NCBI GenBank assembly: GCA_031216445.1
Contig: CM062218.1
Location: 16,987,001 to 17,051,000, forward strand
Direction of reading: 5' to 3'
DNA: 64,000 nt
Origin: Lateolabrax maculatus
Lineage: Eukaryota > Chordata > Actinopteri > Acropomatiformes > Lateolabracidae
Shown: positions 12,301 to 28,616 of the stretch, piece after piece
Position numbering within the stretch: position 1 is the stretch's first letter
How the letters are laid out: each line of letters begins with the position of its first letter
Notes under the pieces: model-generated
Databases searched by the model: none
The model's input: the letters and a program-made list of their open reading frames with translations, nothing else
Told to the model about the DNA's origin: nothing
Program-made: the position numbers and the translations under genes

Positions 12301-13875
12301 AAACATCCTGGCTCTGACCAACCACTTTGAGATGTCAGACCAGAACATAACGGTTGAGAACTATGATCAGTGGCTTCAGTATCTAAATCGTACATCTCCA
12401 GATGAAGTGGCCATGGTGTCCCTGAAGGTCTGTGACCTGCAAGAGTTCCTTGATCAGGTAATCCATCTTTGAAAACACATCCAGTCTTGTACATTGCATC
12501 AATTTAGCTTGAGTCTCAGTTTTCTTATCTCCCATAAATTCTCTGCTCTCGCCTCCCTGGTCTTTCCCAGAGTACATCATGTGCTGGTCAGACATTTACG
12601 GTCAGTTCATGCCTCCACATTACTTTCTCCTCTCCCTCTCTTTCATCTCCCTCCCTCAGAGTGCCTCAGGTACCGGCCTGGCTTTTATTGTGTTCACTGA
12701 AGCGGTGATAGAGATGCCAGGCTCGCAGGTATGGGCCATATTGTTTTTTGTCATGCTCTTCAGCTTGGGCCTCTCCTCCATGTTTGGCAACATAGAGGGA
12801 GTCCTCACACCCATCCGTGACCTCAAACTAGTGCCCAAGTGGGTCCCTAATGAAGTCGTAACAGGTAAACATGCAAATCAGATAAGTTGTTCTGAAGTTA
12901 TACATGTTTCTCCCTTTGAATTCCCTGTCTGAAAAACATTTTCTTCTCACTTCCTTAGCGATCGTCTGCTTGGTGGCCTTCTTGACAGCTCTCATCTTCA
13001 CCCTGGGTTCGGGGAACTACTGGGTGGAAGTCTTTAACAGCTACGTGGGCTCTGTGCCTCTGCTCATCATTGCATTCTTTGAGATTATTGGTGTAATTTA
13101 TGTCCATGGAATGAAAAAGTAACTTTTTCTCCACTTCTTCTTCTTCTTTAATACAGAATAACTCTGTAGTCTTATGAGATTCATATAAAATTTGGTTCCC
13201 AGTGGGTTTTAAAAAAGTTTTCTGGTCTGTGTTTCCCCCGACAGTTTTAGTGAAGACATCTATTTCATGACTGGGAAGAAGCCCAACATCTTCTGGAAGG
13301 CATGCTGGATGGTGATCAGTCCTGTAATGCTCCTGGTGGTGTTCACTGCCTACGTGATCATCCAGGCACAGACACACCCCTCCTATCCCACATGGGACCC
13401 AGCTTATGTAAGAAAGTCAAATGTACTTACAAGGAAATGTTAATAACATAGAAGTGCTGAATCCAGTTTTCAATATATTTGTATGTATGTATGTACACAC
13501 ACACACACACGAGAGGGGTATAATTCTTCTCATCCAACTCTTGGCAAAAATACAAAGTACAAAAATACAAAATACTAGAACTATTTTTTAAACTTAATTT
13601 TAAAATGAAATGTTATTATACTCCATATATTACATTTTCACTTCTGTCTTTCTCTTTAGAATCAATTTCCCAAAAATGAAATGAAGTCCTACCCAGACTG
13701 GGTGTTTGCCATAATCATCCTCCTCTGTGTACTACCTGTGATTTCCATCCCCCTGGTGGCTCTCTACAAACTGATCTGTAGAATCAAGAAGTCCTCTGCC
13801 CACGTTGACATGAACACCTACTGCAATGATGGCTTTGAAGTTGAAACACAGGAACAGAACAACCAGAGGGATTGA
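9348..13875 (+). CDS. slc6a18: Sodium-dependent neutral amino acid transporter, SLC6A18 (B0AT3)-like, complete
   Basis: Twelve coding exons: 9348-9489, 10366-10506, 10603-10740, 11374-11555, 11658-11768, 11868-11980, 12075-12203, 12301-12457, 12660-12864, 12959-13118, 13245-13407, 13660-13875. They sum to 1,857 bp, or 618 residues. Exon 1 supplies the start and TM1 with the SLC6 signature GLGNVWRFPY (residues 31-40). Later come GAFLIPY, EGLPLLYLELAIGQR, a glycosylatable loop (NDNRTG, TLNIT), SGTGLAFIVFTEAV and twelve hydrophobic segments overall. Human SLC6A18 is of similar length and is a renal Na+/neutral amino acid carrier trafficked with collectrin. Exons 2-11 match the neighbouring slc6a19-like gene base for base in length. 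The call over SLC6A19 or SLC6A20 rests on SASGTGLAF, the final segments and the position next to tert. The C-terminal tail is hydrophilic and ends NNQRD. Confidence 0.87.
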
Positions 13876-14057
13876 GAAATCTTCCAAGCAACAATGTTAC
13901 TGCATTCCTGAACAGAAAATGACAATGAACCTGATGAACCACACACTTCTGTGGAATTTTGATCTTAATTCACCAGACAGCTGACATATATTATCAGTCA
14001 CACTGAACTGTAATATAGACGTTCCTACTGATTTTTGATTTTTACATTTTTTGACCT
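13876..14057 (+). other. slc6a18 3' flank
   Basis: This is a non-coding stretch between the slc6a18 stop codon and the following transposon. It presumably holds part of the 3' UTR. I see no AATAAA hexamer here, so the transcript may end inside or beyond the inserted element. Confidence 0.4.
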
Positions 14058-14611
14058 GGGCCCCGTTCTTCGTACAGGGATAACTATATTATCCATACAG
14101 AAAGTCGAGGATTAAACATGAGTCTGAATCTTTTGGTTCTAGGAAGCTGGTTTAAAATTAACCTGGAACTTTTGTCAGAGCAAGTCCGTAAGGCCAAACC
14201 TGCGAAAGTGCAGGTTTATGAAGACGACCAAGACTATTTCGAATTCAAATTGAGGACACGGGGTTGGGTGGATTTCACCCAGCTGCCGCTAGCCGTTCCT
14301 GCAGTGTGCAGCAGCTTCGTTTCTCCCGGCCCCGGCAGCAGAATGTATTGCCTCAGTGAATTCTGGGAGGGGTCCTAATACGCCTAACTCATGTACCTGC
14401 AATCACATGATCAGCACTCCACCAATCCACTCTCTACTTATTTTGGAGAGCACTGTTATAAGTGATTCAAATTCATCCAGGATTAACAAATCAATCCTCA
14501 AACTGCTTTCAAAGAATCAAATTAGCTGGATGAGAATAAACAGGATTATTTTAGCCTAATAACAAACATGTTTGCCTGAATTAGTTAAGCCACATTTGAA
14601 GAACAGGGCCC
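14058..14611. mobile_element. 554-bp non-autonomous DNA transposon (MITE)
   Basis: The terminal inverted repeats are gggccccgttcttcg at the left end and tgaagaacagggccc at the right end, 15 bp with two mismatches. The flanks carry an identical 6-bp direct repeat, TGACCT (14,052-14,057 and 14,612-14,617), which fits a target-site duplication. The interior encodes nothing recognisable. It lies between the convergent 3' ends of slc6a18 and tert. A 6-bp duplication does not fit Tc1, Harbinger or hAT elements, so the superfamily is open. Confidence 0.75.
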
Positions 14612-14617
14612 TGACCT

Positions 14618-15575
14618 GACATATGATAACTCATTTATTTCCTCAATAACATTTATTTAACAGTGAAATTCTTTCCTTTGTACATGGTTGTGTAATGTAC
14701 ATGATGTAAATAACAATCATTCTAATGAATCATACTGAAACACATAGCCATCTTTAATTCCACATTTACAAAACCTGAAATGTGAATATTAATGTAGTCT
14801 TAACATTAATTTTAGATGTCACAAAACATCACTGCATGAGATCTTAAGCTTCCTGCTGTTCATAAAAAGAGCTTTGATTTCTGACATCTTTCTAAAAGAT
14901 GATCATCAGTGTAATGTTAAGACCTGAACTACATCAAACCTGAAAGCAAATCATCTTGTACAAAAGAGATTTGACTTATTCACGTGATTGCGGACGGATG
15001 GATTTCTGTGAACTTATTTACATATAAATTATTTCCCAAGTGATGTCATGTCTTCTTTGTGGAAAACTACCACAAGTGTAAATCAAAGTCCAAAGAGACA
15101 CACAGCTGTGGGATGAGACATGGTCTATTACAGTAGTTGGACAGTTTACAAATATCCATCTTTATTGATCTAGTGATTGTTGTTTTATAGGGTGTGTTTA
15201 TGACTGAGGTCTATCATTTAAGTGTTTTACATCAGATGACTTAGGACTGTTTTCCCCCTTTTCTTTCTATTTTTATTGTGTGACAGGTACATTAAATATT
15301 TTTTGGAACACTGACAGATCAGATAAAGATTACTGATTTCAGCACACTGCTCATCTCACACCCTCGAAACCTAAGGGAAAAACAAAAATAAAAAAAAAAT
15401 TGTACTACGTCTTAATTTTGAAATTGGGTAAAATTCTCAGTATCTACATTTTCAGTGGAAAAACATTTTAGAGAAGCTGGACTAAGTACTTATACAAATA
15501 ATAATACTCCATACCTGCCAGTTGCGGAGGGATTTATGTTTGCGTTTGGTGTTGTAAATTGGGCCAGCTGGTAGT
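14618..15575 (-). other. Intergenic sequence and tert 3' UTR
   Basis: No coding region is visible. The part next to tert should be its 3' UTR, read on the minus strand. A minus-strand AATAAA occurs at 15,272-15,277, about 300 bp past the stop codon. Confidence 0.4.
15272..15277 (-). terminator. Candidate tert polyadenylation signal
   Basis: tttatt on the plus strand reads AATAAA on the minus strand, 299 bp downstream of the tert stop. It is one of several AT-rich candidates in the region. Confidence 0.35.
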
Positions 15576-18500
15576 CTACGTCTGGATGGCCAAGAAGTCG
15601 ACTGGGGTCCTGGGGTTAGTGGCCTGTCGGACCCTTGCCAGCCTCAGATCTCCCAGGCGCCGCTCTAGACTTCGCTTTCCTGTCAAGAGGATGGCAGGAA
15701 AAGATAAAAAGGTTCTTTTTTTTGTTTTTTTTATCTTTGGTGGTGAACTGTAACATTCACGTATAAAGTCTAAATAAAGGTGGCAATAAATTGACCTAGA
15801 TTTGTTGGGTTGGGTGCGCATCTCACAAAGTCCACATCCTAAGGGATTGGCTTTCCTGGCAAGATGCAATGATGATTTCAAGGAGACTGAGGAATTTATT
15901 TTACTGCAGCCACAAAGTCGGCTGTAGCACGAGCACGGCTTTTATGTGTCAGGTGGAAATCTATTTTTTTTGCATTTGGGCCTGTAATTTCTTGACTCCG
16001 AAAAAACCTGCTTAGTAAGGTGATGTTTATGTTTAGGAAGTGCAACAACAAGGCAATATTGATAGCTTTAGTTGGCTTGCACACATAGACGTCTCCAATT
16101 TATGCATGTGTACGTTTTGCCGCTTTCAGTTTTCTACATATTTTAACAAAAAGTGACTTCAAATGCGAATAAGGCTGTAATGGGCAGAGTGCTGACGGTG
16201 GCTAGTTTTAACATATCGCCCAACCCTAGTGCCCATTTTATGGCACGGATGGCTCAGCAGCGGTAACTGATTGATTGGTAATTATTTTTCTTTCAATTCA
16301 TGGCAGTTATGACAGTTATGGAATTGTTTTCAGTCTGATGCTGCAGAATGCTTCATGGTCATTTTTACAAAAATACATCTCCACGCTCGGCCTCTTCCCT
16401 TTGAAAGTAGCTTTTGCACAAAGTTAAAAGGGAGGATTTGCAGCTTTTCCTTGTCTTAGTTGATTGTAAACTGAATCTTTGGGTTCTGATAATTTTTTAT
16501 TGTTTGTAAAACAATCTATTCTTCTTTGTTTTTAAAGTTGCTGTTTCTGGCATCTGCCTTTTATGTGTATGTTTCATCTTTTGTGCAGCACACTGAAATG
16601 CACTTTTTGTAATAAATATTGTAATTAGAAGAATATGCTATGATAACATGGCTTCCATAGGATAGTTCCTGTGTGATATTGTGTATGAGTGAGTGTTTCC
16701 TGAGGGTACGTACGTTTGTGGAGGTGTGGGATCAACGCCTTATAGAGAGGACGGTGTTGTGACAGCACCAGCAAGAAGGAGAGACAGAAAAGCAGCTCCA
16801 CTGCTTCATACTGCATAATGCCGGTCTGGGCTTTACAGCCTAAAATCAGTCCTGGAGAAAGGACAAGATAAAAAATTATTAAAATAAGTTTTGAACAAAA
16901 ATTGCTAAAATGATTTTATGCAGATGTATGAAGGAGAAATGTCGCCTTTGTTGCTGAGCCTGAGGAGCTGATTGGCGTACTCGGCCATATCCCATATCAT
17001 CTGCAGGAAGTAGAGGGGGTTCTTAGCAACCGTCTGACCAAAGGGCAAACTCTGGGCACACACATGGAACCTAAAGAGAAAAACAAAAACATAAAAGAGA
17101 ACAGAGAATAAAGAGACGAGCCTGCCTATTCAGATATTTACATTGCAAGATAAAAGGCAGTCAATTTGTTCCCAGCTCAGTGCAGGTATTGATTGACAAC
17201 CATCCCTGCACTTATTTTAATAGCAATATTACCTTTACAGGCCCATTTATTAAGTCAAGGCCAGTGAGCAAATGAAAGAGGGGAAGTAAATAGCATGTTA
17301 AGTGCCTGATTTGTGTTCATCTGTATTTCAATACTTCAGGTAGGTAATGGAAACAAATTATTTGCAGTGTCCGTTTAATTTATTTAATCTGAATACGTAA
17401 TACAAATTAATAGACAGTGGGAATTGTGCATACTATGTGACAACAGCAAAAATGATACAATTAAGATTGCACTACAGGTTTGAAATAAGAGACAAAGGTA
17501 AGCCACTGTCTTTACCTGCATGCATGAAGCAGCACCAGCTTGTAGAAGTTCTTGTAGACTGCCTCAAGAGAATTGGTCTGAAAAGGAAAAGGCATCCATT
17601 ATTGTATTCAGCACAAAAGCAAAATTGAGGATGGCCTTTAATATTTGTACATAATATATAACATTAGCAATATTAACTAGTTAGAGTTTCTGTTCCGTGA
17701 CCTGTTCACTATCTGTCCCATACATATTTACTGATATTTACTATTTATCTGCTACACTGTTTGTCCATTATGTGGTTGAAGTGAATCGTCATGACTGATA
17801 AACTCTGTTATCATGGAACTCGACATTTACAACCCTTATTTACAACTGTTGCTGTTTGAGGGTAACTTCCAGCTGGTCACCTTGAATATTTTTGACTCTA
17901 TATGTTGATAAATGCCGCCCAACAGCATCACGTGTTATAGGATATATAGTGGGGTCAAGAGCCTTTTTGGACAGAGTGGAAGATAACTAAAGGGGTCAAG
18001 ATCTGGCCCATTTTCAACAAGGTCAATATTGATTGAATGCCACTATGCCTATAACAATGAGACCAAGAGTCTACAGCCGTGCGAGTGACTTTGTCAGGCT
18101 GTATCTTTCACTGTGCTTTTAGCTAAATGTTAATGACAGTATGCTACCACGCTCACAATGACAATGTTAATATGCAGATGTTTAGCAGGTGTAATGTCTA
18201 CCAGGTTCATCACCTTAGTGTTAGAGGGCTTATTAGCACAACTGTAATAAGTACAACTGAAGCTGAGGGGAATGACAAGGTATTTGGTCATAGAAATACC
18301 TAATAAAAAATAGCTTATAAGTATCGGACAAATTAAAAGCGGTGGTGGTGCTTAAAGTTAAAGGATCACCAAAGTGATTACAATTCATCCTGAGGGGAGC
18401 ATGAATAAACAGGATCACCAAAGTTTGCAAGATTTATCATCTGGGATTCATGAATGTCAGTACAAAATTTGATGGCAATCCATCCAAAAGTGGATGAAAT

Positions 18501-21131
18501 ATTTTAGCCAGGGCCGATGATTTTGTAGCTGTTATTTCACAGCATTCACAGGATTTTGAAAACTTTTGAACTTTTAGAACCATCGTTTCCCTGACCTTCA
18601 GGTCCAAGAACAAGGCATGACACTTGAGTCTGAGGATAGCCATCAGCTTCCTCCTCATTTGCTGTCCGGCTGAGTGGAAAGAGCCTAAAGTAAGGCTGTA
18701 GCGCAAAGACAGGCCTGCATAGCTGTGAGAGATGGAAAGTCAGAAGTAAACAAAGAAGAAAAACAACAAGAAGATTTGCCATGAAAAAAATATTGCAAAT
18801 GACGGTGCAGTTATAATGTTTACTGTGTTCTAAGAATAATAACCATTCATGATAGACTGGGAGTTGTCTTGTTGTTGATGCGTTTAGTAGGTACAAAGTA
18901 CGGGGGGACGGGGGTCCACTCAGCTTACAAGAAACCATAAAGACTGCCCAATAAATTTTCACGGAAGAAGCACACTTGAGGCTATAATTCTGCAATATAA
19001 TTACAACTGACGAGATGCATCACCTGGAATAGTCTTTGTAGACGTCCAGTGAGTTTGTGTCCAGCAGCAGTCCACACCAGGGGAAGAGGCAGTGCGGGGG
19101 CAGCACACGAATGCCAGGACAAGAGTCCACGCTTCCCGACACCTGAAAGTTGACCACCACCTTCTGCGGATTGACCACCAGACCATACTGTGGTACCCCG
19201 GCCAGCAAGATGCTAAACACGAAGTGCAGGCGCAATTATCAGCTGGCTGCTAAATAAAAAAACTCATCATGTCATGCTCCATCTGAAGTCTGGTTATTAA
19301 TGACGTTAATAAAGGACACCAATAATATTTGAAAAGTGCCTGAGCACCGATGCCATATGTGTGAAAAACTTGGCGTGTGTCATACTTGAGAAAGGTTTGT
19401 GCTTCGTGCAAGTCTGGGGTGATCAGAAGGAAGTCATCCACCAGTCTCATCAAACATCTACAGGACACAGAGAGGGGAAAATAACACATACAGTAATGAG
19501 AAAAGAGCTACGATACAGAAAGACTGCCTCCTGCTGCTGCAGATGTGCTATTACATCTAGGAAAGTTGACTGAAATACATAGCCATCTGCTGTACCCTTT
19601 CTTTTCAGTAATGTCCTTGAACAGGGCGTTCTCCATGTGACCGTAGCAGAGACAGCAGAGCAGACTGGACACGACCGACCCCTGAGGAATCCCTCGGCAC
19701 TGACGGTATGTTCTGAAGCACAGAGGGACAAAAACAAATTGTAACTAAAAAGTGGTAAATTAAGTAGGAAATTGCAAACAGGGCATTTGTGATGATGTTG
19801 TACAAACTCAATTATATACCAAGTTCTTTGAATGTGATCACATTTACAAATGAGCCATGACAAGCTGCTCACATGTCGGTCTATTTAATGTCGGTAATAC
19901 TTACTTCTTCCCAAACTGAACAACACTGCCAGTTAGCATTTGGGTAAAGAACTCTAACGCCTCTCTGCCATGAAGATCTGAGCAGAAATGCTGAAAGGAA
20001 GAAAAGAAATGCATGTGTTAAAAAGAAACATACAAACATAGAGATCTGAAGAAATATCTGAAGAGGTCACTCTCACCTGCTCCACCAGTATGGTGTGGTG
20101 AACTTTTCCTCTTTTCTGCAATGACATCACAAACCCTTTCATGTTGGTGCCTCCCATGTTATCCTCCAGAAAATCTGCCTGTATTAACAAACAAGAGAAA
20201 CTCTCCAATTAGGTCAAAGATTGTGTGACACACGAGCACACCTTCAATGTGTACAATGTGTGTGCATGTATGACCGTACCTGTCTTACAAAGGACTTTTT
20301 CAGGCCCTCGTGAGAATCAGCCCAGATCTTGGCATAGCGGCGGATGGTGAAGAGTTCATCCTGGACAGGTGACAGAGCTTGGTCAATCACCTCAATGAGT
20401 TTGTCATGAGGCAGACTCTCATAGGCTCCACTCACATCCACCTTAAATGCAGAGAAAAGACTGAGAATGAGCAGAGGACGAGAAAACAGAATTTAACAAA
20501 AAACATTAAGTGTGCTAAAACCACAGTTGAAGGCTTTTTGTAACTGTATCATCATAAAAATGTATGAATAGCATTGCATAGAAAACATTACTAACATTAT
20601 ATTAGTCTCTATCAGGGAATTAAGTAAGCCAATAACCAACCTTCACAAAGTAGAGGGGTTGTGGCCTGTCCTTTTGGGCTGGAGCTATAGAGCACAACAC
20701 CTTGTGGATATCCGTCATCCCCCACACTGTGGAGCCCAGGAGCGATGGAGTGGAGCGAACACAGGCCCGTAGCATATCCAGCAAGTCCCGGACGCGCCGT
20801 CGGTAGAGCTGCAGGGAAAAAGAATTGTCATAAAAGCTGTGCACAAGTTCAATAACACACAACTCCTAGATATGTAAGGGAGAACTTAAATGTTGCAACA
20901 GCCAAAAAAAATGTACCCTTGTTTTGGCATCTGCTCCTATGACTCGTGTGATGGGCCTCATGCCATCAGTCTTGGGAATGAAGCGAAGGCGGGAGATGAC
21001 GGTGGCTTTGGGGAGGGATGCCACCTGAGCCGGAGTCAACTCCTCCATCTGACCCTTGGAGAGGTGACCTCTGAATCCCAAAAATTGCTTGTGAGCTTCA
21101 GTGAGCACGACTGTTTAGTGTAGTGCAGGTG

Positions 21132-21180
<49 letters not shown>

Positions 21181-23374
21181 CTGAAGGCCAAGTCCTGCAG
21201 TTTTGCCCAGACTTCCTGCCTGTAGAACCTGGCGGCATTCTTCTGGCCCACACTCTCAGTGACATAGAAACAGGCTCGAACCAGGCCTACAACATAGCCA
21301 TCCAGGAGCCAAGCCAGGAACTGACCCAGGATCTGTGTCCGGTACGAGAGCTCACTGGGAGGGAACCTGCCTGAAGATGAGAGTGGTTTGGCTAAGCCAG
21401 CCAAAATAAATGTGGCAGGAGAAGGACAGTTTACCGCCGATGACAGTCTTACCCGTTTTACTGATCTTCAACCAGCCGCAGTCATTCACCTTCATCTTCC
21501 ACATCAGCTCTGCCAGTGAGAGCTTCTCAAACTTGCCACTGCGCAAGAAGCCCCTGACCCTGCCGAAGAAATTAAGTCGGTTGTGGTCGGAGCCCCACAG
21601 CTCCTGAGGGATCACAGCGGTGAGGCATTCCCTGACGAACAGGTAGACCCGGTGAGGTGCACAGTGTTGAGGCAAGAGGGAGCTTAACTCCCCTTGTCCT
21701 GCATCTCTCTCTTTCACCAGTGGGCACATCCTCTGCAGTATTCTGCTGTAGGGACATCTCCTGTGTTGACGCAACAGCTGACTGAACAGTGGGACCATGT
21801 TAAAAAAGCGGCGGGGGAGTTTCTTTGGCTTCCTCTCGAGCCCGTTTAAATACGCAAGTCCCTCAAAGAAGACCGTTCGTACCAAATCTTGCCCTTGTAG
21901 CCTCCTGCATCCATCAGCACTCTTCTTCTTCCTATTGAGCAGGAAGCCACGCATGCCCCTTCCTCCATACAGGAATCCCAGTGTGCGGACAAAACATTGC
22001 GAGGGAGGCAAAGGGGGGAAAATCCCTGATCGCCAACTGGGTTTTCCCTCCAAGGGAAGTATGGTTGTTTGCATTTCAACAGGCTGTTTGGAACCTGGAG
22101 CGACATTTTCCAAAGGCTTCATAGATAGTGTTGGTTCCACGGAGATGGGCTGCCCTTCCTCCACTGTTTCATAGCAAACCTGTTGGATTTCCTGTGTGGG
22201 TTCTGGCTGTCCTACCCGCCTCCTCTTTCCTGAACAAGTCATAATCTCCTCCTCATCCTTCTGATCAGTTTCTCTTTTTCTTTTCCCCTTCTTCACTCTT
22301 ACATCCCTTCTGTTCCTCTTCTTGCTGACAGCAGCATTCTCAATTTCCTGTCTCCTTTTCAAAGTCCCTGCACCTCGATGCCTTCCAAACTGAGTGGCGT
22401 TACGCTTCCTGCACCGAGGCTGGAGAGAAAACCCAGCGGAGGCAGTGGTCATTGACAGCCTGTCATAGACAGGGACGCCACACACCTGGAAAACACATGA
22501 GGGAGGGACTGCCACAAACACAGAGCAGCTCTCCAACAGGTACCGCGTGATGTCCGTGCCGAGACGCACTGTGACTTTCTTCCACAGGTCACTGCCATGG
22601 ATGTAGGCAGCGCTCTGAGTCACATCTCCCTGGAATTTGAAGTGATCCGCATCCCGCTCCTCCTGCGCCAGGGACAGAAAATTGTAGCCGTGGGCCAAGA
22701 CGTTTCTTTTTCTTTTTCTTTTGAGACTGTTAAGAACAAAGGCCAGCAGTTCAGGCAGAGTGCAGATCTGTGGAAAGCATAAAATACATCACATCAACAT
22801 GACAAGTGTTTCACATTTGAGTCACATTAAACCCTGACATGTTACTTTGCTTTTTGCTTCAAGAAAACATAAAAATTCAGCCTCTTATAAACCTGGAAGC
22901 TTTTTATTTTACAATATAATAATAATTAATTTCCTTTGAAGTTCACTGTTCATTTATTTAACGGATACTGCAACATTTTAACCCAACTCTCAAAGCTGAG
23001 GGATAAGGGTTATGTTACATTCATATAGGACACTACAAGTACTATAACATCACAGCCCTAATAACAGGTAACATGACAGCTGGCCTGAGATATTTGTTCT
23101 AAGGAACTACAGTAGAAACTGACAAGCCGGATGGTTTTTCATTTAGGGGGAAAGTTACCTGGCTGCAGCTTGGCACCTGCTGTAGTTCCTTGTCAAAGCA
23201 CACAAAAACACCCCGGACGAAGGATTTGAAGCGGTTCGTGTCGGACTGTTCAGTGAGCGCGGCCCTCTGTCCCTCTCTGAACACGATGCTGTCGGTGAAC
23301 TCCTCCAGGGTCTGAACGTGCTGATACAGTGACCGGAGGATGTCGAGCGTACGGGACATATCGGCCGTAGACAT
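15576..23374 (-). CDS. tert: Telomerase reverse transcriptase, complete 16-exon gene
   Basis: Catalytic subunit of telomerase, adding telomeric repeats from the bound RNA template in the nucleus. Exons (plus coordinates, in transcript order): 23159-23374, 21453-22767, 21181-21370, 20917-21070, 20641-20808, 20280-20441, 20077-20178, 19905-19990, 19596-19712, 19386-19457, 19024-19212, 18596-18722, 17516-17577, 16946-17070, 16714-16851, 15576-15679. They total 3,327 bp (1,108 residues), in frame throughout. The start is the first ATG (MSTADM). An upstream in-frame GTG was not used. Exon 2 carries most of the TEN and RNA-binding domains and basic clusters such as KRKRKR (88-93). RT motifs: A with D683 (VDVSGAYE), B' QCRGIPQGS (802-810), C with D844/D845 (LVDDFLL), E WCGLLLD. 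The last exon ends DFLAIQT. Exons 8 and 10-15 have the same lengths as in human TERT. Oddities: a GC donor after exon 14, and a GT microsatellite starting at the exon 3 donor. Confidence 0.95.
18060..18530 (-). repeat. Interspersed fish repeat in tert intron 12, copy A
   Basis: Read on the minus strand, it contains tggatggattgccatcaaat and ggatgaattgtaatcacttt. Both are shared with the segment at 38,160-38,600, which lies in the opposite orientation. The boundaries are approximate. It is non-coding and its family is unnamed. Confidence 0.55.
21139..21178. repeat. (GT)20 microsatellite at the tert exon 3 donor
   Basis: Twenty GT units on the plus strand are followed by AC and then directly by tert exon 3 at 21,181. 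On the tert strand the intron begins GTAC and runs straight into the AC repeat, so the repeat forms most of the donor site. Confidence 0.95.
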
Positions 23375-23925
23375 GCTGGCAGCGCGGCCCCGCCGTGTTG
23401 TTACCCCGGACACGGTGGACCGGGAGGTCGAGCGAGCTGGCGTTGAGCTCTATTCGCCGTTCGAGAGCCCGCGTCATTCCCAGCCAATGACAGAGCAGTT
23501 TATTGGCAAGTGTCCAATCAGATGGCCTCATACTCCGGAGGCGAACTTACAGTTGACCAATAGCCAACAAGAACAGGAATGTTGTCTTTTTTTCATGAAT
23601 AGATGTGACATGTTTTATTTTATTAACACGCATTTTACCAATAGACATGCATTACATCAGTAATCTGTCAAATAAATACAGTTAAATTGTAGTTCATTAA
23701 ACAGTAATATATAATTTGAGAGAGCTTATATTATACAGCCACTCTTTTTTTTAAACAACACAGTAAGGATCAAATGCTAATCGATGACAGTAATGCTCTT
23801 TTTCCACAGCTTTATTTGACAAAAGTCATCATTCAAAAAACATTTTTAATTGGATGAGGTCACACCAGAATCTGTGGTGCATCAATTAACTTTAAAGACA
23901 TAATCGTGTAGAAAAGTGGCCGCAT

Positions 23926-23999
<74 letters not shown>

Positions 24000-24264
24000 T
24001 CCCTGCCGCTGCCCAGAGCCGGGGGGGGGGGGTCTCCGCGGCCGCCCCCTGCCGGTGAGCACGAGCTGGCCTCTGATTGGCGGACGGACGCCCCCCTCAC
24101 TTGTACTGAGCGCGCGAATGCACCTACGTCTCTGTTAGCTGTTAGCCTAGCGTCGCTCGCGCTGTGCTTTAAACGGAGCACACGAGACGAGGACCCGACC
24201 CGAGACGAGGCTCTTTGTCTCCCGCAGCCCAGTCAACCTCACGTACCCGCGGTCTACACCCACG
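23375..24264. promoter_or_regulatory. Shared head-to-head promoter region of tert (-) and rbbp4 (+)
   Basis: The two start codons lie 890 bp apart on opposite strands. CCAAT boxes occur at 23,484, 23,514, 23,557 (plus) and 23,502, 24,076 (minus). The rbbp4-proximal third is CpG-rich and holds the 5' UTR. The middle (23,590-23,900) is AT-rich. A 70-bp AC tract and a 12-G run lie between the two halves. No TATA box is evident near either gene, consistent with CpG-island-type initiation, at least for rbbp4. Whether the two genes share regulation is inference. Confidence 0.7.
23927..23996. repeat. (AC)35 microsatellite in the tert/rbbp4 promoter region
   Basis: An uninterrupted 70-bp alternating purine-pyrimidine tract, 268 bp upstream of the rbbp4 start codon. 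It is followed at 24,021-24,032 by twelve consecutive G residues. It is the longest perfect microsatellite I see in the window. Confidence 0.97.

Positions 24265-28616
<4,352 letters not shown>

Noticed and set aside
21123..21607. Plus-strand frames opposite tert exons 2 and 3
   Set aside because: They are shadows of tert and include a GT-microsatellite-encoded Val-Cys run.
15576..23374. tert as a pseudogene because of the GC donor and microsatellite donor
   Set aside because: All sixteen exons join in frame to 1,108 codons, the catalytic residues are present, and seven exon lengths match human exactly. A non-functional copy is unlikely.
23375..23413. Upstream extension of the tert frame beginning at a GTG codon
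   Set aside because: The first ATG is at 23,374, and its MSTADM start fits the fish TERT N-terminus as I know it. A GTG start is unlikely in a vertebrate.
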